A stretch of DNA of 64,000 nucleotides from Opitutaceae bacterium (GCA_016794785.1 JAEUHC010000007.1:169710-233709); one strand, 5' to 3'; numbered from the stretch's first letter, positions 38,338-48,900 are shown. Numbers and translations are program-made. The notes: a model not told the origin generated them from the letters alone.

Positions 38338-38932
38338 TCATTTTGTCGTGCGCAGTGGCCTCGCCGCCTCGCTCGAGCTCGACGAGACGATCACTGTCGT
38401 CGGCGAGGCCGAGCGCGGCGAAGACGCCGTCGCGGCCTACCGCCGCCACGCCCCGCGGGTCGTGCTCATGGATCTCCAGTTGCCGGGCATGGGCGGCATC
38501 GCGGCGACGGCGGCGCTGCGCGCGCATGATCCGGCGGCGCGCGTGCTGATTTTTTCAACATTTGCGCGCGACGATGAGATTCAGGCGGCGCTTGATGCAG
38601 GGGCGCTCGGCTACCTGCAAAAATCCGCGTCCCGCGATGAACTGCTGGCCGCGCTCCATGCCGTGGCCCAGGATCGCCGGCACCTGCCCGCGGAGCTGGC
38701 GCGGCGCCTCGCCGCCCTGCGCCTCGGCCCTGCGATCACGCCGCGCGAGCGCGAGATTCTCAACCTGATCGCCGCGGGGCGCGCCAACAAGGAGATCGCC
38801 GCCATGCTCGGCATCTCCGAAGACACGGTGAAGCGCCACGTCAGCCATTTGCTGGAGAAGCTCGACGTCAATGATCGGGCGCAGGCGACCGCCGAGGCGA
38901 TCCGCCGCGGAATCATCCGCGACGGGCAGTAG
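38300..38932 (+). CDS. LuxR/NarL-family response regulator
   Basis: A 210-residue response regulator: receiver domain 5-122 with the acidic pair VDDH, phosphoacceptor Asp58 (VVLMDLQLPGMGG), switch residue STFARDDE and K-containing YLQKSASRDE; then a LuxR-type helix-turn-helix at about 145-205 (ITPREREILNLIAAGRANKEIAAMLGISEDTVKRHVSHLLEKL). It should be phosphorylated by the kinase encoded immediately upstream, whose gene it overlaps. Targets are unknown; the TonB receptor gene beginning 116 bp downstream is the nearest candidate. Confidence 0.95.
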   Translation: MPAAPLTVLIVDDHFVVRSGLAASLELDETITVVGEAERGEDAVAAYRRHAPRVVLMDLQLPGMGGIAATAALRAHDPAARVLIFSTFARDDEIQAALDAGALGYLQKSASRDELLAALHAVAQDRRHLPAELARRLAALRLGPAITPREREILNLIAAGRANKEIAAMLGISEDTVKRHVSHLLEKLDVNDRAQATAEAIRRGIIRDGQ

Positions 38933-39048
38933 CCCGCGCCGCACGAAAGTGGGATAGCCCCGGGCGTGCGCGTGCGGCGCACCGCCCGTTGTCTTGGCAG
39001 ACTGTCGCGATTCCGGCGGCACGTCCACGCAACCCCTCCGTCCTGACC

Positions 39049-42048
39049 ATGAGTTCCATCCCCAACTGCCTGCGTTTTTTACTCTGCGGCCTGTTCCTGA
39101 CGATCATGGCCCGCGCCCAGCCGGCCACCGGCACCATCACCGGCCGCGTCTTCAACCCCGCCAGCGGCCAGTATGTGCGCAATGCCCAGGTGCAGATCGC
39201 CGGCACCGGTCTCGTTGCGGTGTCGGAAGACGGCGGCACCTACCGGATCGGTGGGGTGCCGGCGGGAGACGCGACGGTAGTCGTCACGTTCACCGGCTAT
39301 CGCACCGAGACGGCCACGGTGCGCGTGACGGCGGGCGGCAGCGTCACCCGGGATTTCGAGCTCATCAGTTCCTTGCAGGCACCGGCGGCGGCCAGCGATT
39401 CCACAGTGAAGCTCGACCGGTTTGTCGTCTCCTCCGAACGCGAGGGTAACGCCAAGGCGATCATGGAGCAGCGGAACTCGATGAACATCACCAACAGCGT
39501 GGCGTCCGATGTGTTTGGCGATGTGGCCGAGGGCAACGTGGGCGAATTCCTCAAGCATATGCCCGGCGTCGAGCTCGACCTCGTGCAGGGCGAGGTCCGC
39601 ACGATTCGCCTGCGCGGGCTCGATTCCGAATACACCCAAGTGACGCTTGATGGCGTCTCGCTCGGCAGCGCCGACGCGAACCAGGGCGCGAGCGGCAACG
39701 CGCGCGCCTTCTCGTTCGAGCAGGTTTCGCTCGCGAGCATGGAGTCGATCGAGGTCTCGAAGACCATCAGCGCTGATGTCGATGCCAACGCCCCGGCGGG
39801 CACGATCAACCTGAAGACGAAGCGCGCCTTCGATCGCTCGGGCCGGCGCGTCTCGGCGCAGGCGAACCTCACGGCGTTCTCCGCCCGCTTCAATTTCGAC
39901 GACTCCTACGGCCCGGATGACCGGCAGTCGCGGAAGATTCATCCCGGCGGAATTTTCGACTACTCGGATGTCTTCTTCAACAAGCGGCTGGGCGTGAACC
40001 TCAACATCAGCGAGTCGATGGCCTACTCGGCCAACGCGCGCAATACGATCACCTACAACTACGCGGCGACCGCCGCCGATCCGCGCCCCGTGGTGCCCAC
40101 GGCGCTCAACTTCCTCCACGCGCCCCGCACCAACCGCCGCTCGACCGTCAACCTGACGGCGGATTTCAAGGCCACCGACCGCCTCGTGCTCTCGCTCACG
40201 CTGCTCTACAATTACGCCGATCTGAACAACCCGCAGCGCTCGCTCACCTTCAACACCGGCGCGCGCGCCACCGTCATCGGCGCGGATCCGCTCCGGAGCT
40301 TCACGACGACGACGGCCGGCAGCGTCGTCTCGAACCCGGCTGCGATCGTGAAGCTGGGCCAGACCATGACCGCGGTGCCGAAGTTCGAGTATCGCCTCGG
40401 CAATCTCCTGCTCGAGGGCAAGTTTGCCGGCTCCAACTCCATCAGCTGGTATGATCCCCGCGGCCGCCGTGGCTCGATCCGCGACGCCGGCGGCCCGACG
40501 AACACCGGCGTGGTCTATTCCGCCCAGCGGTCCTCGCTCCGCAGCGCCGACTGGAAAATCACCCAGATTGGCGGGCCTGACATCGCCGACGGCGCGAACT
40601 ACTCGACCACCACCATCACCATCGACGACGGCCGCTACGCGCTCACGGATGTCTATAGCGGCGAGCTGATCGCGAGCTACCGCACGAACTGGCTGCTGCC
40701 CATAGCGTGGAAGGCCGGCCTGAAGCGCCGCCACGAGATCCGCGACTTCCGCCTCGATACCGAGTCGCTGCGCTACACGCTCAACGGCGCGCCGACGCGC
40801 GGCGGCTACGCCGGCTACCGGTCGCCCTTTGAATTCGACATGGGCTCCACCAACACGGATGCGAGCGTGCGATCCATCAGCGGCGGGACCGTGTGGGTGC
40901 CCGACCTCGTGCGCCTCGGCGGCCTCTACCGTGATCAGCCCGGCAGCTTCACGCAGACAATCACCGCGGCGAATTTCTACAACGCCTTCATCGGCAACCG
41001 GCGCAACTACGAGGAGACCATCGACGCGGGCTTCCTGATGGGGACCACGACCATCGGCCGGGCGGTCGTGCGGGCCGGGCTGCGGCGCGAGACGACGAGC
41101 AGCGACTCGCTCGAATACGATCCGCGCTCGCCTGCGGAGGTCGTGCGCGCCGGGTTTGCCGAGGTCAACGGCCGGGCCACCACCATTGACGGCCTCAAAT
41201 ACCAGTATTTTTCGAAGCCCAAGGTTCACCGCGAGGGCAGCTACGGAAACTGGTTCCCGAGCGCGTCGGTGAAATACAAGATCAGCCAGAATTTCGACGC
41301 GCAGGTGGGCTTCAGCTCGACCATCCGCCGGCCCACGTTCCGCGATGTCTCCGGCGTGTGGGACGTCAACGACGAGGCTCTCACGGTGCGCCTGCCTAAT
41401 CCCGCGCTCAAGCCGGAGACCTCGCGCAACTTCGCCGCGCGGCTGGCCTACTACTTCGAGCCCGTCGGCATCCTGGCCGCCAACGTCTATCAGAACAATG
41501 TGCGCGGCCTCTTCATCCAGAACAACCTGACCGCGCAGGAATATGGCTACCGCGGCGAACTCGACCTCTCCGGCTACACGTTCATCACCACGACCCCGAG
41601 CGTGAACGATGTGACGGTGCGGGGCATGGAGCTGGAATACAGCCAGAGCCTCTCGTTCCTGCCCGCGCCCTTCAAAGGCCTCAACGTCCGCGCGAGCTAC
41701 ACCCGCAGCTACGCGAGCATCCGCCGCGTGAACATGATCCCGCACTCGGTCAATGCCGGCCTGAGCTACGCGTATCGGAAGCTCAACGTCTACACGAACC
41801 TCAATTGGCGCGACAACTTCCCCAACAACATCTCGGCCACGACGCCGCGCTTCTACCGGCACCGCGCCAACCTCGATATCGGCGGCGGCTATCGTCTCAC
41901 GCGTGGCATCAGTTTCTTCTTCTCCGCGCGCAACATCTTCAACGAGCCCTATCTGATCATGGAGCAGGTGGGGGCCAACGCACCCGCGGTGCAGTTCACC
42001 GAGGTCAACGGCACCAACTGGACGTTTGGCGTGAAGAGCGTGTGGTAG
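39049..42048 (+). CDS. Large TonB-dependent receptor with carboxypeptidase-regulatory-like N-terminus
   Basis: A 999-residue outer-membrane receptor and paralogue of the one at 18801. Signal peptide (CLRFLLCGLFLTIMARAQ), carboxypeptidase-regulatory-like domain (GTITGRVFNPASGQYVRNAQVQI...GGVPAGDATVVVTFTGY), linker FVVSSEREGNAKAIMEQR, plug (SDVFGDVAEGNVGEFLKHMPG, TIRLRGLDSEYTQVTLDG, DANAPAGTINLKTKRAFD) and a barrel ending WTFGVKSVW. The final residue is Trp rather than Phe, still acceptable for barrel assembly. It probably imports oligosaccharides or similar nutrients. Its position after a two-component system suggests inducible expression. The ATG at 39049 starts the signal peptide. Confidence 0.93.
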   Translation: MSSIPNCLRFLLCGLFLTIMARAQPATGTITGRVFNPASGQYVRNAQVQIAGTGLVAVSEDGGTYRIGGVPAGDATVVVTFTGYRTETATVRVTAGGSVTRDFELISSLQAPAAASDSTVKLDRFVVSSEREGNAKAIMEQRNSMNITNSVASDVFGDVAEGNVGEFLKHMPGVELDLVQGEVRTIRLRGLDSEYTQVTLDGVSLGSADANQGASGNARAFSFEQVSLASMESIEVSKTISADVDANAPAGTINLKTKRAFDRSGRRVSAQANLTAFSARFNFDDSYGPDDRQSRKIHPGGIFDYSDVFFNKRLGVNLNISESMAYSANARNTITYNYAATAADPRPVVPTALNFLHAPRTNRRSTVNLTADFKATDRLVLSLTLLYNYADLNNPQRSLTFNTGARATVIGADPLRSFTTTTAGSVVSNPAAIVKLGQTMTAVPKFEYRLGNLLLEGKFAGSNSISWYDPRGRRGSIRDAGGPTNTGVVYSAQRSSLRSADWKITQIGGPDIADGANYSTTTITIDDGRYALTDVYSGELIASYRTNWLLPIAWKAGLKRRHEIRDFRLDTESLRYTLNGAPTRGGYAGYRSPFEFDMGSTNTDASVRSISGGTVWVPDLVRLGGLYRDQPGSFTQTITAANFYNAFIGNRRNYEETIDAGFLMGTTTIGRAVVRAGLRRETTSSDSLEYDPRSPAEVVRAGFAEVNGRATTIDGLKYQYFSKPKVHREGSYGNWFPSASVKYKISQNFDAQVGFSSTIRRPTFRDVSGVWDVNDEALTVRLPNPALKPETSRNFAARLAYYFEPVGILAANVYQNNVRGLFIQNNLTAQEYGYRGELDLSGYTFITTTPSVNDVTVRGMELEYSQSLSFLPAPFKGLNVRASYTRSYASIRRVNMIPHSVNAGLSYAYRKLNVYTNLNWRDNFPNNISATTPRFYRHRANLDIGGGYRLTRGISFFFSARNIFNEPYLIMEQVGANAPAVQFTEVNGTNWTFGVKSVW

Positions 42049-42133
42049 GCGGGGCGTGCGCCGCCGCCTTGCCGCGGCGCACCGCGGAACAGAAGAAGCT
42101 TGCCCGGCAGGGGGGCAGGCTTACGCCGACACC

Positions 42134-42817
42134 ATGAAAATATGGCGATGCGCAGTCGGCGTGGCCGTGGGTGTGATGCAGATCGTGGCGGCGGCCGGAC
42201 AGGAGCCGGAGCTGCCGCGGCCCGGCACCATCACGGTTGCCGAGGTGGCGGGGCGGTTGCTGCTCGTCGCCGAGGGCCAGCGCAAGGCCCTCAAGGCCGA
42301 TGATCGGGTGCGCGTGGGCGCGACCGTGGCGACGGAGCGCCGGTCGGTCGGCCTGCTGCATCTTTCGAACGGCGCGAGCGTGCAGCTCGGTTCCGAGTCG
42401 GAGCTGGAGATCGAGGAGTTTGGGCAGGCGCCGGCGACGAGCGCCTCGAAGTTCGCCGAGCTCAAGGCGGAGCCGACGTTCTCACGCACGCGGCTGCGCC
42501 TGGTGCGCGGCGATGTCGTGCTCGATGTGAAGCCGCTGCGGGTGGCGCGCGGCTCGTCCTTTTCCCTCACGCTGGAGGCGGGCACCTTGCGGATCACCGA
42601 CGGCTCCGTGCGGGTGGCGCTGGCGATGTCCGAATTCGGCCTCGGGGTGTGCACGCTGGAGCTGCTGCGTGGTGGCGCCGAGTTCGAATTGCCGGGCGGG
42701 GCGGCGGCGGCGATGCCGGCGGGAAAAAAGCTTTCATTCGCCATCGAGCGCGATCGCACCACGGGCGCGATCAAGGTGGGCGAGATGCCGAAGCCGCAGG
42801 CGGCGGAGAAAAAATAA
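42134..42817 (+). CDS. Exported FecR-like domain protein
   Basis: A 227-residue protein with an N-terminal signal peptide (CAVGVAVGVMQIVAAAGQ) and a FecR-like beta region: VGATVATERRSVGLLHLSNGASVQLGSESELEIEEF and RLRLVRGDVVLDVK, GTLRITDGSVRVAL. Classical FecR proteins span the inner membrane and relay a signal from a TonB receptor to a sigma factor; this one has only the periplasmic-type domain and no sigma factor gene lies nearby, so classical signalling is unlikely. It lies 85 bp downstream of the large TonB receptor on the same strand and may be co-transcribed. A hairpin element follows. ATG at 42134 is chosen for the signal peptide. Confidence 0.75.
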   Translation: MKIWRCAVGVAVGVMQIVAAAGQEPELPRPGTITVAEVAGRLLLVAEGQRKALKADDRVRVGATVATERRSVGLLHLSNGASVQLGSESELEIEEFGQAPATSASKFAELKAEPTFSRTRLRLVRGDVVLDVKPLRVARGSSFSLTLEAGTLRITDGSVRVALAMSEFGLGVCTLELLRGGAEFELPGGAAAAMPAGKKLSFAIERDRTTGAIKVGEMPKPQAAEKK

Positions 42818-42831
42818 CGGCGGGCATTTTT

Positions 42832-42907
42832 GTAGCCCGCCTCGTGAGAGGCGGGATTGGGTGCGACTGACGCTTCAGCCCGTCCCGCTTCTGCCGAAGC
42901 GGGCTAC
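42832..42907. repeat. Paired-hairpin REP-like element, likely bidirectional terminator
   Basis: Outer inverted repeat GTAGCCCGCCTC (42832-42843) against GAAGCGGGCTAC (42896-42907) with one mismatch. Inside are two complete 8-bp hairpins: CCCGCCTC/GAGGCGGG around GTGA and CCCGCTTC/GAAGCGGG around TGCC. It sits between convergent genes, 14 bp after the FecR-like stop and 19 bp from the next stop, a classic place for a bacterial interspersed REP pair. Confidence 0.8.
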
Positions 42908-42926
42908 CGGAGCACGGCCGCCACGC

Positions 42927-45737
42927 TCACGGCAGCTCGTAAACGTCGACGAGCACGGAGCCGGTCAGATTGGGGGGCGTCCCGGCCGGCGGGCCGTTGG
43001 GATTATTTACGACCGGGGCGGCGTCGGCCCGGAGCGAGTAGGCTCCGGGCGCGAGCGCTTCGAGCAGCGCGGCATCGCTCGCGACACGCAGCGGGAATGC
43101 ACCCACGGCGGGAAAGGCGGCGGTGAGGGCGGCGGTGCCGGCCTGCGCCCAATTATTGTTGGTCGCGACCGTCTGCGTCACGGTCTGGCCGGCGTTCTGC
43201 ACATTGGTGAGCACGGTGATGCGGGCGTCGCCGAGCAGGCTGGTGGCGGGCAGGCCAAAATCCGAGAGCCCCTGCGCGACGGCGCGAATCACGAGGGCGC
43301 GGGGATTGTTGCCCGCGATTACGATGCCGGGGACGAGGGTGTCGCCTTCGGCGTTGATGCGGGCGAGGGTCGAGAGATTGGTGAGCCGCGTGGCGTTGCG
43401 GCTCACGTCGTAGATCTCGGCGAGGACTTCGCCAATGGACCCGTTGAGCCCCTTGATCGTGGCGGAATAGGTGCCGGGATCGAGTTGGACGAGGAGGGCG
43501 GTGTCGAGGTCGCCAGCGGTGAGCGGGAAGGCGCCGACGGAGGTCGCGGCGGCGGCGATTTGCGCGGGAGTGGCGGCGCCGCCGGGGAGTTCCCAGCCTT
43601 CGTTGGATGCGATGACGGTGTTGCCGCGGTAGAGTTCGAGGCGCGCGGCGCTGAGCGCCCCCGGCACGCCGAAGCGGCCGAGCGCGGGGCCGATGCCGCG
43701 GATGAGGAGGGTCGCGCGCTGGGTGCCGCTGATGCTGAAACCGAGCGCAAAACTGTCGCCGAGAAAAGCGACGCGCGAGCGGGTCGAGAGGTTGATGAGC
43801 CGGCCGGGCGCCGGGACGGGGTTGTCGGCCACGCGGGCGTTGAGGAAGTTGATCACGCGGGGGTTGGCGGCCGCGTAGAACTCGCGCCCGCCGTAGCCGA
43901 TGGCGATCTGAGTCTGCACTTCGGTGGCGCGGGGCTGGTAGGCGGCGGGGAGCGCGGCGCGCACGGTTTCCACGGTGGGCGAGCCCTTGGGGTAGTCGTT
44001 GGCGTCGATGAGTGCAGCGGTCTTCAGCGCGGTGTAAACCGCCTGGGCATCCGCCGCGGTGAATGCGGGGTTGGTGACCGCAAGCGTGCGGAGGCGGCCG
44101 GCGTTGACGGGGGTGGTGGGGTTGCTCACGAGCGCCGTGGCGATGCCACGGCCGGTGAGGAGCTGGGAGTTGGCGCGGACTTCGGCGTTGCCGGCGGCGC
44201 CGAGGACCTCGTCGTGCGAGGCGATGGCGAAGAACTGCGGCACCCGCGAGGTGACAGCCAGGGTGCCGCCGCCGGTCGCGCCATAGAGGACGGCACCCTT
44301 GACGTTGCGGGCGGGCGTGGCGGTGGCGAGTTGGTCGGCATAACGCAGCGCGGCGTCGCCCCCGGCGGCGAGCCCGAGGAAGAAAATGGGTTTGCTCGCG
44401 GTGAATCCATGATCGCGGGCGAAGCGCTCAAGGGCGGCGGCGTGGGTGGCGGCGTCGGGATTGTTCGTGAGGTTGGCTTGTTGCGACCAGGCGCCGGTGT
44501 TGCGGTTGGCCGAGCTGAGCGCCGCGACGCCATAGCCCGCCGCGACGAGATCGCGGACGAGCAGCGCGGGCTCGGGCAGATTGAACCAGTCGGCCCCCGT
44601 GCCGCCGGTTTCGTGAAGCAGGAAAACGAGTCCCTGCGCATCGGCCGGGAGATGATAGGTCAGCGTGGTGCCCGAGGGGCTGGCTTGGGGGAGGGGGTTG
44701 AAGCCCGTGACGACCGCAGGCGTCCACGCCGGGGCGGGCTTGTAGGTGGCGGTCAGCGTGCCGCCGGCTGCCGGCACCGTCATGACGGTCTGGGGCAGAA
44801 AAGGCGCGATGGCTGCGGCGCCCAACATGGCGGTGTCGCCTGTCCAGCGATCGAAGACCTGTCCCGGCGCAGGTGGGAGCGCGGCGACATCAATGCGCGA
44901 ACCGGCCGGGTAAGTGCCGCTGCCGGTGCCACTGGTGACGGTGACAGCCGCAGGTGCACCGCTGCCGCTCACGGCGACGAACGAGCGGAGATTTACGATG
45001 GCGAGCTGCTGCAAGTTGACGTTGCATATCACTTCAAGAAGACCGGGCTGGCCGGGGCGGACTGTGACGGTGTTGGTGCCCTGGCCCGCGGTGATGGCGG
45101 CGCCGGCACCGGCGACTGTCCATTGAAACGTGCGATCGTTGTTCGTCGCCGGGGGCACGCTTGCGGTGAGGATGCCGGTGGTGGTGTTGGTTGTGATCGT
45201 GGCTGCGGTGGTGATGGCACCGGCGATGGCCGGGGAGATCACCGTCACATCGATCGATGTGCTCTGGGACGCGCCGGCGTTGGTGACGACGACGTTGAGG
45301 GAGACGGTGCCGGCGGCATCGGCCACGAACGTGACGACTTGCCCGGTGGTGCCGCTGGTGAAGCGACCGCCGCTGATCGTCCACTGGTAAGTGCTGGACT
45401 GTGCCGTGGGCGCGCCGCCTTGCGCGGCGGTGTTGGGCACGACGACGGCGGCTTGGGAGGTCTGGCCGGCGAGGATACCCGTGTCGGTGGTGATGCGCGG
45501 CCCGGTGGCGCCCCCGCCGCCGCCGCCTGGATTGATGATCCCGCCGCCGCCTCCTCCCGGGTTGATGACGCCGCCACCACCGCCACCGGGCGGGACGACC
45601 ACCCCACCGCCCCCGCCTCCCGGCCGCACGCCGCCTTGGGCAAAGGCGCACGCCAGCGCCAGCGGGACGAGGCATAAAACGCGAGCAGAGCGAAGCCAGG
45701 AGGTGACGGAGTGTGCGACGAACGAAGCGAAGTGCAT
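42927..45737 (-). CDS. Exported multidomain protein with alpha/beta-hydrolase-like core and tandem C-terminal modules
   Basis: 936 residues. Signal peptide (LCLVPLALACAFAQ), four Pro-Gly6 blocks at 39-76, Ig-like/bacterial surface domains at about 80-345 (STYQWTISGGRFTSGTTGQ; RIDVAALPPAPGQVFDRWTG), a segment at about 360-640 that reads as an alpha/beta hydrolase (LVFLLHETGGTGADW, DLVAAGYGVAALSS, KPIFFLGLAAGGDAALRYAD), and two C-terminal modules (644-775, 779-936) ending VDVYELP. At the nucleophile elbow the expected G-x-Ser-x-G is GLAAG near residue 455, so the serine is missing and the domain may be inactive or use another residue. First candidate gene of a block of four large surface-protein genes. 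Confidence 0.82.
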   Translation of the reverse strand: MHFASFVAHSVTSWLRSARVLCLVPLALACAFAQGGVRPGGGGGGVVVPPGGGGGGVINPGGGGGGIINPGGGGGGATGPRITTDTGILAGQTSQAAVVVPNTAAQGGAPTAQSSTYQWTISGGRFTSGTTGQVVTFVADAAGTVSLNVVVTNAGASQSTSIDVTVISPAIAGAITTAATITTNTTTGILTASVPPATNNDRTFQWTVAGAGAAITAGQGTNTVTVRPGQPGLLEVICNVNLQQLAIVNLRSFVAVSGSGAPAAVTVTSGTGSGTYPAGSRIDVAALPPAPGQVFDRWTGDTAMLGAAAIAPFLPQTVMTVPAAGGTLTATYKPAPAWTPAVVTGFNPLPQASPSGTTLTYHLPADAQGLVFLLHETGGTGADWFNLPEPALLVRDLVAAGYGVAALSSANRNTGAWSQQANLTNNPDAATHAAALERFARDHGFTASKPIFFLGLAAGGDAALRYADQLATATPARNVKGAVLYGATGGGTLAVTSRVPQFFAIASHDEVLGAAGNAEVRANSQLLTGRGIATALVSNPTTPVNAGRLRTLAVTNPAFTAADAQAVYTALKTAALIDANDYPKGSPTVETVRAALPAAYQPRATEVQTQIAIGYGGREFYAAANPRVINFLNARVADNPVPAPGRLINLSTRSRVAFLGDSFALGFSISGTQRATLLIRGIGPALGRFGVPGALSAARLELYRGNTVIASNEGWELPGGAATPAQIAAAATSVGAFPLTAGDLDTALLVQLDPGTYSATIKGLNGSIGEVLAEIYDVSRNATRLTNLSTLARINAEGDTLVPGIVIAGNNPRALVIRAVAQGLSDFGLPATSLLGDARITVLTNVQNAGQTVTQTVATNNNWAQAGTAALTAAFPAVGAFPLRVASDAALLEALAPGAYSLRADAAPVVNNPNGPPAGTPPNLTGSVLVDVYELP
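45498..45635 (-). repeat. Coding repeat: four Pro-Gly6 units
   Basis: Encodes residues 35-80 of the hydrolase-like protein: blocks of six glycines at 40-45, 51-56, 61-66 and 71-76, separated by short VINP/IINP/VVVPP spacers. On the plus strand it reads as CCGCCG-type runs. Probably a flexible stalk; length may vary between strains. Confidence 0.85.
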
Positions 45738-45958
45738 AAGGGGCAGTCGCGGGAGACGCAGACTGGTCGCGCATTGTTACCGGGGCACCGGGGCGATGGC
45801 CAGTTTGCGATGCAATGTGGCTGATCAAGAAAGCCGTCTCTGGCGGTGCGATCAGATCCCTCCGTCGATGGACGACGAGTCCACTGGCAAGATGTAATCA
45901 GTTATCAGCCGCCGGAGGTGGGATTGGCCGGCGGCGGAAGAGAGGCGGGCTTTGGATG

Positions 45959-48900
45959 TCAGGGGACCTCGTAAACCTCCACCAGGGCTACGCCGGTGAT
46001 ATTGTTCACGCCGTTGACTTGGGCAGAGTAGCTGCCGGGTTGAAGGGTGATCAGCAGTGCGGCATCGCGGCTGTCGCTGGCGAGAGCGAAAGCTCCCACG
46101 CTCACGGCCGCGCTTGCAACCTGCGACGCGTTTGTCGCGGTGCCCCAGTTGTCGTTGGTAGCCAGCGGTGTGGTGGCGCCGGCGGCGTAGATTTCGAGGC
46201 GGGGATCCGCGATGGTGCCAGGCACACCGAAACCGCCGAGCGTGGGGCCGATGGCGCGGATGAGCACCGTCTTGGGCGCCGTGCCGGCGATCGAGAAGCC
46301 GGCAATCAGCACATCCGCGCCCGTGCCTACGCGCGTAAGGGCGGACACATTGATGAGTCGCGGTGTGGTCGCGAGGAAGGTTTCGGGCGCAGTGGCGTCG
46401 TAAACCTCGGCGAGCGCCACACCGCTGCCGTTGGCCGAACCGACGATTTGGACGGAATAGCCTCCGGCAGAGGGCGAGTGGACCAACGCGGCATCCTTCG
46501 AGGTCTCGGGCGAGAGCGCAAAGGCGCCGACGGCCACGCTGGTAGCGGTGACGGCGGCGTTGCCCGCCCAATCGTCGTTCTGCGCAACTGTAGTCTGGCC
46601 GCTAAGGATTGCGACCTGCGGATCGGCCAGGGTGCCGGGGACCCCGAAGGCACCCAGCGTGGGGCCGATGGCGCGCACGAGGAGCGGTTTGGTGCCCGCA
46701 ACGCCGGCACCGCCGACCGTGAATCCGACGGTGAGCGTCCCGGCCTCGCCGCCGACCTGCGAGCGGATCGAGAGGTTGGAGATGCGGCCGATGGGATTTA
46801 CAGTCACTGCGACTGGCTGGGTGGTGACGGAGCCGCCAAAGTTGGTGATTGTTACGGAGTATTGGCCGGTGTCGCCCAGTCGGGGATCGGCGATTGTGAG
46901 TGTGCTTGAGGTGGCGCCGGCGACAGGCGCACCATCGCGGAGCCATTGGTAGGTGAACGGTGGCGAGCCGTTGGCGGCGACATTGAGCGTAAGGCTGGAA
47001 CCGACAAAGGTGCTCTGGGCCACCGGGGCCGTGAGCACGCTGGGCAGCACCAAAGGAGTCGAAATGGTGAGGACCGCATCGTTGCTGGTGATCGAGCCGG
47101 AGGCATCGGTGACACGCACTGTGTAGCGGCCGCCATGGGCGTGGTTCACGGAGTCGATGCGGTAGGTCGAGGCTGTGGCGCCGGCGATAGTCGTGCCGTT
47201 AAACGACCACTGGTAGCCAAGCAGCGGTGCGCCCACCGCACCGGCGACAAACGTGATGCGTTCCTCGACGGCGGCGGTCTGAGAGGCGGGTTGCACGCCG
47301 AAGCTGAGCGCAGGATGCTGCACGCGCGCGGAGCGGCGGGCGTTCTGGCGGTGCATGGGCCACGCGGTGCTGGCGGGGACCAAGCCGACATTCACGGCGT
47401 AGAGGCGGTAATCGTAGCTCGGGATGTAGAGACGGCCATTGTGGAGGAGGGGCGAGAGCCGAACTTCGTTGGAAGTAGAGTAGGTGCGGCGGAGCGTGCC
47501 TTCGGGGGCGACGTGATGAACGCGGCCATCGAGCGAGCCGACGAAGATGGAGTTATCCGAAGCGACAATGGGCGAGGAGTTGCGGATTGCGCCGCCGGTA
47601 TCGAGGGCCCACCGAAGTTCGCCGGAGGGATTAAGCGCGTAGAGCTTTTGATCCGCACACCCGAAGTAGATCGTGCCGTCGGGGCCGATGACGGCGGAGG
47701 AACTCACGGTGTCGCCGGCGATGAACTCCCACTTCACCGTGCCGTCCGGCCGGAGAGCATACAGGCGGCGGGTCGGCGCGGAACACCCGATGTAAACCGT
47801 CCCGTCGCTGGCGATGGCTGGAGAACCGTAGAAAAAGTCGGTGTTGAAGGTCCACTTGGTGGTGCCATTGGGATTGATGGCGTAGAGCCGGGATGCGGCG
47901 CCGGCGGCATAGATCGTGCCGTCGGGAGCGACAGATGGTGAGGTGTAGGAGGTGACGCTGGAGGTGCCGACTGCCACGGACCAAAGCGTGGCGCCGGAGG
48001 CCGGGTTGAGCGCCTGGAGGACTCCGTCGTCCGAGCGTATGTAAATGGTGCCGTCCGGTCCGATGGCGGGAGAAGACTGGATTATGCCGCCGGTCTGGAT
48101 GCGCCATTTTCGCGTGCCATCGGGATTGACGGCGTGGAAATAGCGGGATTGGTCCCCGCCGTAAACCGTGCCGTCCGTGGCGACGGCGGGCGCGGAGAAC
48201 GTGCCGTAGCCGGTCATTTCGTGGCGCCACTTGCGGGTGCCATCTGGGTCGACGGCGTAAATGTAGCCGTAGTCGTCGATGAAATGCAGGGTTCCATTGG
48301 CGGCCACGGCGGGCGTGCCGATCGGGCCGACGCCAAAGAACTCCCACTCGGAGTCGGTGCACGAAATGCGGAACGCGCCGCCGACGATCGTGCCGCTGGC
48401 GGGCGCCTGGCTGTCGACGACGATGTGATACGTCGTCCCGGCGGTGGCATTGAGGGTGACGCCGGCGGAAATCATGGAGAAGTTGCTGTCGCCGTCTGTG
48501 AGCGAGCTCGTGACCTCCGTGAGCGTGCCGAGCGCGGTGCCGGTAAAGACCCCGATCATAGTGTCGATTTCGGAGCTGAAAGTGGAGAGATGGTAACGGC
48601 GCGTGGCAGGGGCCACCCAGCGGAACCACACGGATTTTCCGCCGGCGTTGTTGCGGATGCGAGGTTCACCCGCTTCGCGGGTGGCGTTGCGGTTTTCGGT
48701 GGAGACGGACCAGCTACGGCCCATCACGATTTGACCTGAGTCCCAAGCGTCGCTGTTGGTGGTCTGCGAGAGGGCGAGCAGCAAGGGGCCCGTCGACGTG
48801 CCCTTGGTGTCGACAGCGATTTGATAAGCAGTGCCGGCGGTGGCGTTGAAGGTGACCTTGCTGGTGGTGAGGGCGGCGTCGTTGTCATTGCTTACGACGG

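Noticed and set aside
38933..39048. GC-rich repeats around GCGTGCGCGTGCGGCGCACC as a terminator or REP copy
   Set aside because: Pairing is imperfect and does not match the repeat families found elsewhere in the window.
39079..41862. 927-codon open frame opposite the receptor at 39049
   Set aside because: Same explanation: Ala/Arg/Val-rich shadow without recognisable motifs.
42669..45677. 1000-codon plus-strand frame over the hydrolase-like gene
   Set aside because: Glycine/arginine-rich antisense of GC-rich repeats; no motif, overlaps two supported genes.
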